From Chloroflexota bacterium (GTDB lineage Bacteria; Chloroflexota; Dehalococcoidia; UBA2979): DNA of 41,998 nucleotides. Below, one piece after another: positions 8,582 through 16,130 of this stretch. Under the pieces are notes generated by a model. That model had not been told where the DNA came from. It saw only the letters and a list, made by a program, of their open reading frames with translations, and searched no databases. The translations under genes were made by a program, and so were the position numbers. Positions within the stretch are counted from its first letter, which is position 1. Each line of letters starts with the position of its first letter. The DNA is taken from positions 1 through 41,998 of the forward strand of contig VXMU01000113.1 of NCBI GenBank assembly GCA_009840945.1. Reading direction: 5' to 3'.

Positions 8582-9097
8582 CTAGCTACCGAGCGAGGCG
8601 ATGAGCTCGTCGAGGACCTCGCGCAGCTTTCGCTCCGGCGTCGGCCCGAAGAAGCGCGTCGCCACATCGTCCGCGCCGGGGCCGACCGTCGCGTAGGCGG
8701 GGTGCGCGGCGATGCCGAGCCGCTCGGCGAGCGCGCGGTCCTCGCGGATATCGTAGTCGAGGATCACGAAGTTCACGCGGTCCTGGTACTCGTTGCGGAG
8801 CCCGTGCACGACGGGCCGCGCCGGAGCGCAGAACGGTCACCAGATCGCATCGACGAAGACGAGCGTCGGCTGCCCGTTGTCCGGCAGCCACGCGCCCGTC
8901 GAGGGCACGTGGTCCTCGGGCGACGTGTACCCCGCGGCCACCGTGACGGCGGGCCCGTTCGGGAGGCCCTGCGAGGCGCCGACGCGGTCCGCCGTCTGCG
9001 AGTCCGACGCGCTGTCGCCGCACGCCACGGCGAGGAGCGCCCCGAGCGCGAGCAGCGCGGCGAGCGCACCGAGTGGGTTGGCGATGAGCCTGATCAC
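8582..9097 (-). CDS. Probable selenocysteine thioredoxin-like lipoprotein (UPFC)
   Basis: Read as a 171-residue protein with TGA at 8837-8839 decoded as Sec87. The GTG start overlaps the stop of the TlpA-like gene (GTGA), so translation is coupled. Signal peptide with lipobox LAVAC (Cys26), a short linker, then a thioredoxin-like domain: QPTLVFVDAIW, UGA, PFCAPARPVVHGL, NEYQDRVNFVILDYD, and a cis-Pro-like AHPAYATV. Trp followed by U-P-F-C is the thioredoxin WCxxC site with Sec for the first Cys. The frame is open on both sides for 86 and 84 codons and the whole domain aligns with the next gene, which has its own TGA at the same column. TGG encodes Trp and TGA ends many other genes here, so recoding of all TGA is unlikely. 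Expected to be a membrane-anchored redoxin outside the cell membrane, working with the adjacent TlpA-like protein. Confidence 0.82.
8800..8816 (-). promoter_or_regulatory. SECIS-like hairpin after UGA, first redoxin
   Basis: Bases 21-37 after the TGA form GCCCGT / ACGGGC, six perfect pairs around the five-base loop CGTGC; an outer GCG/CGC can add three pairs with a two-base bulge. The loop has G at its second position and begins 27 bases after the UGA, inside the range usually allowed for bacterial SECIS elements. The same hairpin at the same offset occurs in the paralogue. Confidence 0.62.
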
Positions 9098-9843
9098 TGG
9101 ACGACCGTGCCCCCCTCGGTGTCCGCGTCGGCGACGCCGGTCTCGAGCAGGTTGCCGACGACCGGCCCCAGCGCTGTGGTGCGCACGACGCCGTTGCGGT
9201 CGATGAAGAACGTGGCGGGGAGCCCTCGCACGCCGTAGCGCGCGGCGACGTCGCCGCGCGTGGTGTCGAATACCACGACGAACGTGAACTCGTTCGCCTC
9301 GATGAACTTGGTGGCCGCGCCCACGGTGTCGTCGCGGAGGAAGTTCACGGCGACCACCACGAGGTCGTCCGTGCCATCGGCGCCACGGTGGTCCCACAGC
9401 TCCTGGAACTCGGGCATCTCCTCGCGGCACGGCGGGCACCAGGTGGCCCAGAAGTTGAGCACCACGGTCTTCCCCCGGAAGTCGGAGAGCATGACGACGT
9501 TGCCGTCGAGATCGGTCAGCCGGAAGTCCGGCGCAAGCTCGTCGAGCTGGACCGAGCGGTCGTCCACGAGGCCGATCTGGACCATCGTGGTTTCGACTGC
9601 GTCGTCTCCGGACGCGTCGTCCCCGGCGGCCCCATCGTCCGTCGCGCCATCGTCGGTGGCGCTGACGTCCGTCGTGCCGTCCTCGGAGGCGTCGGCCGTC
9701 TGGGTGGCGGTGGGGACGGGGACAGCGACCATCACCTCGTCGTCGGTGAGGATCTCGCGCTGCACGTACATCGCGCCGAGGACGACGACGATCGCGACGA
9801 CGATGGTGTAGCGGATCAGCCTCCGCGTCAGCGACTCTTCCAT
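9094..9843 (-). CDS. TlpA/ResA-like membrane-anchored thioredoxin
   Basis: A 249-residue protein with one N-terminal membrane segment (residues about 11-26), an Asp/Ala/Thr-rich linker and a TlpA/AhpC-TSA type domain from about residue 100. The active site is FWATWCPPC (Cys136, Cys139), followed by REEMPEF and a cis-Pro at GVRGLPATFFID. This family reduces disulfides outside the membrane, for instance during cytochrome c maturation. It is the first gene of a likely operon: the following UGA-containing redoxin starts within its stop codon. It may pass electrons to, or receive them from, the two Sec redoxins; that is inference. Confidence 0.9.
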   Translation of the reverse strand: MEESLTRRLIRYTIVVAIVVVLGAMYVQREILTDDEVMVAVPVPTATQTADASEDGTTDVSATDDGATDDGAAGDDASGDDAVETTMVQIGLVDDRSVQLDELAPDFRLTDLDGNVVMLSDFRGKTVVLNFWATWCPPCREEMPEFQELWDHRGADGTDDLVVVAVNFLRDDTVGAATKFIEANEFTFVVVFDTTRGDVAARYGVRGLPATFFIDRNGVVRTTALGPVVGNLLETGVADADTEGGTVVQ

Positions 9844-9870
9844 GCCTCGTGCTCCCTCGCCACTACCATC

Positions 9871-9899
9871 ATTATCGGCTGCCGCGCCGAATCGGTCAG
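9871..9899 (-). promoter_or_regulatory. Candidate sigma70-type promoter of the redox operon
   Basis: On the minus strand CTGACC (9894-9899) and GATAAT (9871-9876) are separated by 17 bases, in the 63-base gap between the DUF3179 gene and the TlpA-like gene. The -10 matches five of six consensus bases and the -35 four of six. A GAGGGAG ribosome site lies before the ATG at 9843. Confidence 0.45.
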
Positions 9900-9906
9900 C
9901 GAAGCG

Positions 9907-11193
9907 TTAACCGCCGGCCAGGATCACGCGTGTCTCCGGCTTGAACACCGACCACGCGAACCAGAAGTGGCTGCCGGACACCACCGCCTCGAGCTGCGAG
10001 CCGGCCAGCGGCCCCTCGACCGCCTGGCCGAGCACGTTCCACGTGCTGCCCGTGCCGACATCGACGATCGCGCCGTCGCGCGCCTCGAACGCCAGGCGCT
10101 CGCCGTCGAGCACCGGGATGAAGGCGCCGGCCGAGCCGACGTTGCGGCTGCCGACGATGAACGCGTCGTCGAGCGCGGAGACCGCGCCCGACTGCCAGAA
10201 CGCCACCACTGCCTGGCCGCCGATCTCCGCCTCGATCACGACGTGCTCGCTGAGCGCCCTCCACGCGAACGCGGCGGCCTCCCCGTTGACCTCGACGGCC
10301 AGCACGCGCTCCTTGGCGTCCAGGCGGGCGTCCTCGAACTCCGGGACGTCCACGACCATGCGGGACTGGGTGTCGTAGAAGACGTACGGGTTCTCGCCGT
10401 AGGGGCGGATGGTCCCGGTGTCGCGGTTCAGCACCATGCCGCCGGGGTAGGCCGCGCCGAACTCCTCGAACGAGACGATCTGCGCTGGCAGGAAGTCGAG
10501 GAGCCTGCCGGCGTCGATGCCGACGATGGCCTCGCCGGAGAGCTGCTGCCACAGCGACTCGTTGGTGCGGTCGTACATGATGAGGTCGCTGCGGCGCAGC
10601 TTGCCGGAGACGCCGAACTCGCGGACCTCGCCGTCCACGGTGCGCGCGAAGACGATCGCCGAGTTGCAGAGCGGGCAGTACGTCACGATCACCGGCTCGC
10701 CACCGACCACGTCGTTCACGATCTCGTGCCACGTCAGGATGTGCAGCGGGTAGGCCCGCGCGTCACCCTCGTGTACGAACGAGATCACCGGCTCTTGCGG
10801 CGCCAGCCACGCGCTCGCGTCCTCGACGGTGTCGAACTGCGGCGCGTCGATCGAGGGGATCGCGTCGGGCGGCAGCAGGGCGATGATGTCGGCGAGGTCG
10901 ACCGTCGCCTTCGTCACGTCGAGCGAGGGGAAGTCCGTCTGCAGCCGCCGCGCCACGAACTCGCGCTGCGCCTCGCGCGCGGCCTCGGCGGAGGGGCTCG
11001 GCGTCGGTGTCGCGGTCGGCGTGGCCTCGGCCGTGGCCTCGGCGGCTGCCGTGGCGGTGGCGGTGGCCGTCGCCTCGGACGTCGCGGCGGGCCGGTCGTC
11101 GGCCATCATCGCGTCGTCGTCATCGCCCGTGCAGGCGGCGAGGAGCGCGGCGGCGGCCAGCCCGAGCGCGAGCAGGGTGCTCCGCAGGTACAT
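9907..11193 (-). CDS. DUF3179-domain lipoprotein
   Basis: A 428-residue protein. I chose the ATG at 11193 because AAGGAGG lies just upstream and it opens directly on a signal peptide with lipobox LLAAC (Cys21); an upstream in-frame ATG at 11232 would bury the signal. A short Ala/Thr/Pro stalk is followed by the DUF3179 domain, recognised by RAYPLHILTWHEIVND and by TYCPLCNSAIVFAR, which holds a CPLC pair. The function of DUF3179 is not known. It lies 63 bp before the TlpA-like gene on the same strand, placing another CxxC-bearing envelope protein beside the redox operon. Confidence 0.88.
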   Translation of the reverse strand: MYLRSTLLALGLAAAALLAACTGDDDDAMMADDRPAATSEATATATATAAAEATAEATPTATPTPSPSAEAAREAQREFVARRLQTDFPSLDVTKATVDLADIIALLPPDAIPSIDAPQFDTVEDASAWLAPQEPVISFVHEGDARAYPLHILTWHEIVNDVVGGEPVIVTYCPLCNSAIVFARTVDGEVREFGVSGKLRRSDLIMYDRTNESLWQQLSGEAIVGIDAGRLLDFLPAQIVSFEEFGAAYPGGMVLNRDTGTIRPYGENPYVFYDTQSRMVVDVPEFEDARLDAKERVLAVEVNGEAAAFAWRALSEHVVIEAEIGGQAVVAFWQSGAVSALDDAFIVGSRNVGSAGAFIPVLDGERLAFEARDGAIVDVGTGSTWNVLGQAVEGPLAGSQLEAVVSGSHFWFAWSVFKPETRVILAGG

Positions 11194-11277
11194 CGGTCCT
11201 CCTTCGATGTGTGGGAGCGCACGATCCAGCATAGGTCACGAGCGCCGCACGAACCCTCGACGCGCCGGGTCCCGGCG

Positions 11278-11306
11278 TTGTGAGTGCAATCGACGCCTAC
11301 TACGAT
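11278..11306 (+). promoter_or_regulatory. Candidate promoter of the sirtuin gene
   Basis: TTGTGA (11278-11283) and TACGAT (11301-11306) are 17 bases apart in the divergent gap between the DUF3179 and sirtuin genes. Each matches four of six consensus bases. The predicted start of transcription would leave a leader of about 20 bases containing an AGGGGG ribosome site. Confidence 0.4.
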
Positions 11307-11332
11307 GCACGCGAGCCAACAGGGGGCGGGCC

Positions 11333-12139
11333 GTGGCCGATCCAACGAACCTCGACCTGGAGCTTGAACGCGCTGCCGACCTGCTTGCCGGATGCACCCA
11401 TAACGTCGTGCTGACCGGCGCGGGCATCTCGAAGGAGTCCGGCATCCCCACCTTCCGCGGCCCGGACGGGCTGTGGACGAAGCTCGGCGTGCCCGCCATG
11501 GACGGCTACCAGAAGTTCATGGAGAACCCTCGTGGCTGGTGGGAGGACCGCCTCGCCCAGGACGCCAACCCCGACCCCGACATGGAGAACTTCCGCGTCC
11601 AGCTCGAGGCCGCCGAGCCCAACGACGGCCATCGCGCGCTCGCCGAGCTGGAGCGCATGGGCGTGGTCTCCCACGTCATCACGCAGAACGTCGACGACCT
11701 GCACCGCCAGGGCGGCACGGAGTCGCTCACCGAGATCCACGGCAACACGAGCTGGATGCGCTGCATGGCCTGTCACGCGCGCTGGCCCGAGGCCGAGATC
11801 ATCGTCGACCCCGAGGACCTGCCCCCGCGCTGCTCACAGTGCAACGGCGTCGTGAAGAGCGACGGCGTGATGTTCGGCGAGCCGATCCCGCCGTACGCGC
11901 TCCAGCGCTCGCAGCTCGAGGCGCTGCAGTGCGACCTGTTCATGATCATCGGCACCACGGCGCAGGTGTACCCGGCGGCGGAGTTCCCGCAGATCGCCGT
12001 GCGACGCGGCGTGCCGCTCATCGAGATCGACCCCGACCCGACCGCGCTCACGGCCATCGCGGCCGTGATCCTGCGCGGCCCGGCCGGTGAACTGCTCCCG
12101 CGGCTCGTCGAGGCCGTGCGCGAGCGGCAGGCGGTCTGA
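11333..12139 (+). CDS. Sir2-family NAD-dependent protein deacylase
   Basis: A 268-residue sirtuin starting at a GTG preceded by AGGGGG. Sirtuins remove acyl groups from lysines using NAD. Visible signature parts are GAGISKESGIPTFRG (residues about 29-43, NAD site), TQNVDDLH (117-124), the catalytic His in EIHGN (His136), a zinc site made of CMAC (144-147) and CSQC (167-170), and DGVMFGE. The C-terminal IGTTAQVYPAA and IEIDPDPT are the usual NAD-binding ends. The length is standard for the bacterial enzyme. The next gene begins 22 bases later on the same strand. Confidence 0.93.
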   Translation: MADPTNLDLELERAADLLAGCTHNVVLTGAGISKESGIPTFRGPDGLWTKLGVPAMDGYQKFMENPRGWWEDRLAQDANPDPDMENFRVQLEAAEPNDGHRALAELERMGVVSHVITQNVDDLHRQGGTESLTEIHGNTSWMRCMACHARWPEAEIIVDPEDLPPRCSQCNGVVKSDGVMFGEPIPPYALQRSQLEALQCDLFMIIGTTAQVYPAAEFPQIAVRRGVPLIEIDPDPTALTAIAAVILRGPAGELLPRLVEAVRERQAV

Positions 12140-12161
12140 CCGTGCGGCGAGCGGCGGTCAC

Positions 12162-13106
12162 GTGAGCCTCGGCATCCTGATCGGCACGGAACGCGGCCTG
12201 TACGGGTTCTTCCCCGGCGAACGCCCGCACCCCCTGCTCCCCGACATCCCCGTCGCCGGTGTCGACGCCCACGAGGGCGTCGCGGTCGTCGCCTCGCCCG
12301 GCAACGGTGTGTGGCTCCACGACGGCGGGCCGCCGTCGGACTGGCGGCAGGTGTGGGAGGGCGACGCGCGCTCGGCGCGCATCACCCCGGAGGGCGACCT
12401 CATGGTCGGGACCGCGCCCCCGAAACTGCTGCGCTCCAGCGACAGCGGCGAGACGTGGGAGCCCTCGACGACCCTTGAGAGCGTGGTGCGCTACCAGCGC
12501 ACCCGGAGCACGGTCACGGTGAGCAACGCCGAGTGGGCGCTGACGTCGATCGCGTTCCCGCCCGACGGCATCCTCGTCGGCGTCCACGGCGCGGGGGTGT
12601 GGCTCTCGATGGACGAGGGCCGCGGCTGGATGCCGCGCTCGGAGGGCATCGACCCGGCCGTGACGGGGCTCTACGAGCACCCCGAGCACAAGGACCGCGT
12701 CTACGCGACGACGCGCAGCGGCCTCTTCCGCTCCGACGACGGCGGGTACACGTGGCTGCAGTCGCTCACGGGCCTCGACCGCTCCATCGCGCGGAGCGTG
12801 TCGGTCATGCCGGAGTCCGTGGACACGCTGATCATGAGCGCGGCGCGGCGACAGTCCGGGCAGGGCGCGGTGTTCCGATCGATCGACGGCGGCGTGCGGT
12901 GGATGCGCATCCCCGTGGGCGACGAGGACGAGTGGGCCGTCGCGCCGATCGTGACGCGCCTCGCCGGGAGCCTGGACACGACGTTCGTGCTGGCCGGCGG
13001 GCGGCTGTGGGCCTCGCACAACCGCGGCATCAGCTGGCTCCCGCTCACCGACGACGGCGACACGGCCAGCCTGCCCCCCGCCAGCTCCCTCGCCGTCTCG
13101 CTGTAG
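12162..13106 (+). CDS. BNR/sialidase-like repeat protein
   Basis: A 314-residue protein, start chosen at GTG 12162 because a longer in-frame extension would overlap the sirtuin gene. It contains several Asp-box-type repeats such as SSDSGETWEPS, SMDEGRGWMP, SDDGGYTWLQS, SIDGGVRWMRI and SHNRGISWLPL, the pattern of BNR or VPS10-like beta-propellers. There is no signal peptide or membrane segment, so it is likely cytoplasmic. True sialidase catalytic residues are not evident, so I call it only a propeller protein of unknown role. Confidence 0.75.
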   Translation: MSLGILIGTERGLYGFFPGERPHPLLPDIPVAGVDAHEGVAVVASPGNGVWLHDGGPPSDWRQVWEGDARSARITPEGDLMVGTAPPKLLRSSDSGETWEPSTTLESVVRYQRTRSTVTVSNAEWALTSIAFPPDGILVGVHGAGVWLSMDEGRGWMPRSEGIDPAVTGLYEHPEHKDRVYATTRSGLFRSDDGGYTWLQSLTGLDRSIARSVSVMPESVDTLIMSAARRQSGQGAVFRSIDGGVRWMRIPVGDEDEWAVAPIVTRLAGSLDTTFVLAGGRLWASHNRGISWLPLTDDGDTASLPPASSLAVSL

Positions 13107-13193
13107 CGGGCGCCCGCACAGCGCGCAACGGCCCTCGATGCTAGGATTGAGTACCGCGGCACAATCACGTTGACCCCGAAAGAGGCGCACGCC

Positions 13194-14063
13194 TTGGCCA
13201 ACCGCAACACGGCCCAGACCGTCGAGGTCAACGGCCTCAACCTCCAGTACCACGAGTGGGGCGAGTCCCGCACCCGGCACGCCCTGATCCTGCTCCACGG
13301 CTACGGCGAGACCTCCGGCATCTGGCAGGAGTGCGCCGTCGAGCTGGCGCGCGAGTTCCGCGTCATCGCGCTCGACCAGCGCGGCCACGGCGGCAGCCAG
13401 CGCGCGACCGACCACAACTACTCGCGCACCAGCCAGGTCGAGGACCTCGAGGCGTTCGTGGACTCGCTCGGGCTGCGCACGGTCACGCTCATCGGCCACG
13501 GCATGGGCGGCGCGAACGCGCTCTGCTTCGCCGCCGAGCACCCCGACATCGTGACCGCGCTCGTGGTCATCGAGGCGGCGCCGGAAGTGCTGCGCACCGG
13601 CGTCGAGAACCTGCGCCGGCTCTTCGCCTCCGCCGACGAGTTCGGCTCGCTCGACGAGGCGGTCGAGACCTTCGCGGTGTTCTACCCCTACGCCACCGAG
13701 GAGCAGCTCCAGCGGCGCGTGCGCGCCACCGTGACCGCCACCGACGAGGGCGCGTTCGCGTGGGACTTCGACCCGATCTTCCGCGACGCCACCGCGCGCC
13801 CGCCGGAGCCCGACCCGGGCCAGCGGCGCATGGTGAACCTCTGGGACTGCGTCGAGCGCGTGCAGGCCCCGGTGATGATCGTGCGCGGCTCGGAGACCGA
13901 CATGCTCACGCCCGAGGCGATCCAGCGCCTCCACCGCCGGATCCCCGGTTCGCGCGTCTCCTTGATCGAGGAGGCGGGGCACGCTGTACCATCCGACCAA
14001 CCCGGCGCCCTCGGGCAGCACATCCGGGAGTTCCTCCAGAGTCTGACCACGGGACCATCCTGA
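13194..14063 (+). CDS. Alpha/beta-hydrolase fold protein lacking the nucleophile
   Basis: A 289-residue alpha/beta hydrolase; TTG at 13194 preceded by AGAGG is the preferred start (a TTG at 13170 is also in frame). The oxyanion region LLHGYGETSGIW, the ALDQRGHGGS loop, a catalytic-position Asp in VRGSETDMLTP and His in EEAGHAVP are all present. The nucleophile elbow reads LIGHGMGGAN: the residue after GH, normally Ser, Asp or Cys, is Gly (codon GGC). The protein is thus predicted not to act as an ordinary esterase. Its stop overlaps the start of fabF by one base, suggesting a joint role, perhaps binding an acyl group or substrate. Confidence 0.85.
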   Translation: MANRNTAQTVEVNGLNLQYHEWGESRTRHALILLHGYGETSGIWQECAVELAREFRVIALDQRGHGGSQRATDHNYSRTSQVEDLEAFVDSLGLRTVTLIGHGMGGANALCFAAEHPDIVTALVVIEAAPEVLRTGVENLRRLFASADEFGSLDEAVETFAVFYPYATEEQLQRRVRATVTATDEGAFAWDFDPIFRDATARPPEPDPGQRRMVNLWDCVERVQAPVMIVRGSETDMLTPEAIQRLHRRIPGSRVSLIEEAGHAVPSDQPGALGQHIREFLQSLTTGPS

Positions 14064-15310
14064 TGCCACGCGAATTCCACAAAGTCCTCGTCACCGGCCT
14101 CGGCGCCGTCACCCCGATCGGCAACGACCTGCCGAGCTACTGGGAGGGGCTGAGCACCGGCCGCAACGGCATCACGCCCGTCACGCTGGTCGACCCCACC
14201 GACCTCCCCGTCCAGATCGCCGGCGAGGTGAAGGGCTTCGAGCCCACCGACTACCTGGACCGCAAGACCGCGCGCCGCAGCGCGCGCTTCGTCCAGTTCT
14301 CCGTCGCCGCCGGCAAGGAGGCGCTGGTCGACGCCGGCGTGGACCTCGCGGACCCCGATCTGCGCGAGGCCATCGGCGTGGTCATGGCCACCTCGGGCGA
14401 CGCGTTCGACCTCGGCGCGCCGTACATGGAAATGGTGCAGAAGGGCCCGCAGCGCGCCGACCCGATGATCATCACGCGCTCCGGCCAGCACATGGGCGCC
14501 GCCCGCATCGCGCGCGAGCTGGGCCTGCGCGGCCCGAACACGACCATCAACACGGCCTGCGCCTCGGGCACCGACGCGCTCGGCCACGCGCTCAACCTGA
14601 TCCGCCTCGGCCACGCGCCGATGATCGTCTCCGGCGGCACCGAGGCCATCATCACGCGCCTCGCGCTCGCCTCGATGGGCCGCCTCGGCGCGCTGTCCCG
14701 CAACAACGAGGACCCCGAGCACGCCTGCCGCCCGTTCGACGCGAACCGCGACGGCTTCGTGCTGGGCGAGGGCGCCGGCGTGCTGCTTCTCGAGTCCGAG
14801 GAGTCCGCACGCGCGCGCGGCGCGACAGTCTACTGCGAGATCGCCGGCGCCGGCTGGTCCTTCGACGCCACCGACGACACCGCCCCCGACCCCGAGGGCG
14901 AGGCGCTCGCGATGAAGCGCGCGATGAACGACGGCGAGGTCGACCCGGCCGAGGTCGAGTACATCAACGCCCACGGCACCAGCACGCAGTACAACGACCG
15001 CAGCGAGACCCGCGCGGTGAAGCTGGCGCTCGGCTCGGAGAACGCGAAGAACATCGCGATCTCCTCGACCAAGTCGATGACGGGCCACCTCGCCGCGGGG
15101 GCAGGCGGCATCGAGGCGATCGCGGCGGTGCTGGCGATGCACCACGGCGTGCTCCCGCCGACGATCAACTACGAGGAGCCCGACCCGGACTGCGACCTCG
15201 ACATCGTCCCGAACGAGGCACGCGAAGCCGACCTCCGCGTCGTGCTCTCCAACTCGTTCGGCCTCGGCGGCCAGAACGCCTGCGTCGCGTTCCGCCGCTA
15301 CGAGGGGTAG
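14063..15310 (+). CDS. fabF: Beta-ketoacyl-ACP synthase II
   Basis: A 415-residue condensing enzyme of the FabF type, which elongates acyl-ACP with malonyl-ACP. The Cys-His-His triad is visible as NTACASGTD (Cys166), NAHGTSTQYND (His304) and TKSMTGHLAAGAG (His342). GLGAVTPIGND at the start and SNSFGLGGQNAC at the end are typical. The ATG at 14063 overlaps the hydrolase stop. No other fatty-acid genes are nearby, so it may be a stand-alone enzyme for housekeeping or a special acyl chain. Confidence 0.93.
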   Translation: MPREFHKVLVTGLGAVTPIGNDLPSYWEGLSTGRNGITPVTLVDPTDLPVQIAGEVKGFEPTDYLDRKTARRSARFVQFSVAAGKEALVDAGVDLADPDLREAIGVVMATSGDAFDLGAPYMEMVQKGPQRADPMIITRSGQHMGAARIARELGLRGPNTTINTACASGTDALGHALNLIRLGHAPMIVSGGTEAIITRLALASMGRLGALSRNNEDPEHACRPFDANRDGFVLGEGAGVLLLESEESARARGATVYCEIAGAGWSFDATDDTAPDPEGEALAMKRAMNDGEVDPAEVEYINAHGTSTQYNDRSETRAVKLALGSENAKNIAISSTKSMTGHLAAGAGGIEAIAAVLAMHHGVLPPTINYEEPDPDCDLDIVPNEAREADLRVVLSNSFGLGGQNACVAFRRYEG

Positions 15311-15331
15311 CTGCAAGCCGGGAGGCAGCCT

Positions 15332-15348
15332 GGGCGGCGCGTCCGCCC
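15332..15348. terminator. Hairpin between convergent genes
   Basis: GGGCGG and CCGCCC surround a five-base loop in the 40-base gap between the ends of fabF and the convergent SCO1664-like gene. It could stop transcription from both sides, but there is no T run on either strand. Confidence 0.35.
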
Positions 15349-15350
15349 CG

Positions 15351-16112
15351 CTAGATCATCGGCCAGGGCACGCAGCGCCACGGGTACATCTCGGGCAGCA
15401 CCGGGTGCGCGAGCAGCCCGGCCGCGCGTTCCACGAACGCCTCCACCTCGGCGTCCGAGAGGAAGGCACGGAGCGCCTCGCTCGAGGCGTCGCAGTCGCG
15501 CATGGCGTCGTGGGCGCGCTGCAGGTCGGCCTGCAGCGGTTGCGGTAGCCCCTCGCCGGCGAAGTCCCAGATCACCGTGCGCAGCTTCTCGTGCTCGTGG
15601 AAGCACAGCGCCTGATCGATGCCCCACACGCGGCCGTCGGCGGCGAGCAGGATGTGCCCGCCCTTGCGGTCCGCGTTGTTGGCGACGAGGTCGAACGCGG
15701 CCATGCGTACGAACTGGTCGCGGAGGTCATCGCGGCCGCGCAGCTCGAAGAAGTGCTCCGCCGGGTTGTGCTCGATGAAGAGCTGCATGGAGCCCAGCCC
15801 CTCCGGCCCCTCGCGCTCCACGGTCGGCGGCACCATCTCCCAGCCGAGCAGCCTCGACAGCTCGTACGTGGCGACCTCGCGGCGGTGGAGCGTGCCGTAG
15901 TCGAAGTCGTAGAGCGGACGCTCGCCGCGCTGCGGCTTGTAGACGCCGAGCCCCGCGCCGTGCTCGGGGTGCTCGAGGTCGGCGAGGAAGACGTAGTTCG
16001 AGGAGTCGTAGAGCAGCCGCAGCTGCGCCACCTCGGCCTCGCGGAGGGCGTCCACGGCGTGCGCATCGTGCGGCGACCACGCGTTGGTCAGCTCGGCGAT
16101 GCGCTCAGCCAC
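15351..16112 (-). CDS. SCO1664-like protein of the PI3/4-kinase fold
   Basis: A 253-residue protein with a GTG start. The segments GVYKPQRGERPLYDF, RREVATYELSRLLGWEMVPPTV, FDLVANNADRKGGHILL and VWGIDQALCFHEHEKLRTV match the pattern of the SCO1664 family, a set of actinobacterial and related proteins resembling PI3/PI4 kinases: a Lys for ATP, then NNxDRK and a metal-binding ID near WGID. The physiological substrate is unknown. It starts 18 bases after the DehI-like gene on the same strand. Confidence 0.75.
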   Translation of the reverse strand: MAERIAELTNAWSPHDAHAVDALREAEVAQLRLLYDSSNYVFLADLEHPEHGAGLGVYKPQRGERPLYDFDYGTLHRREVATYELSRLLGWEMVPPTVEREGPEGLGSMQLFIEHNPAEHFFELRGRDDLRDQFVRMAAFDLVANNADRKGGHILLAADGRVWGIDQALCFHEHEKLRTVIWDFAGEGLPQPLQADLQRAHDAMRDCDASSEALRAFLSDAEVEAFVERAAGLLAHPVLPEMYPWRCVPWPMI

Positions 16113-16130
16113 GGCCCGCCCTGCTCCGTC

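Noticed and set aside
7856-8839. TGA codons read as ordinary stops, giving two truncated genes
   Set aside because: Homology between the paralogues continues through both TGA codons in the same frame, and the missing residue is the active-site Cys in each; a stop would leave two proteins without catalytic parts.
7598-9097. Genetic code with TGA as Trp
   Set aside because: TGG is used for Trp throughout, and TGA ends several intact genes with close downstream starts, including the TlpA-like, antitoxin and MBL genes.
12048-14069. A 673-codon minus-strand frame and other very long frames opposite real genes (such as 26991-28823, 18003-20204, 9388-11283)
   Set aside because: They are Arg/Ala/Gly/Pro-rich translations without motifs, opposite or out of frame with well supported genes, as expected in DNA of this base composition.
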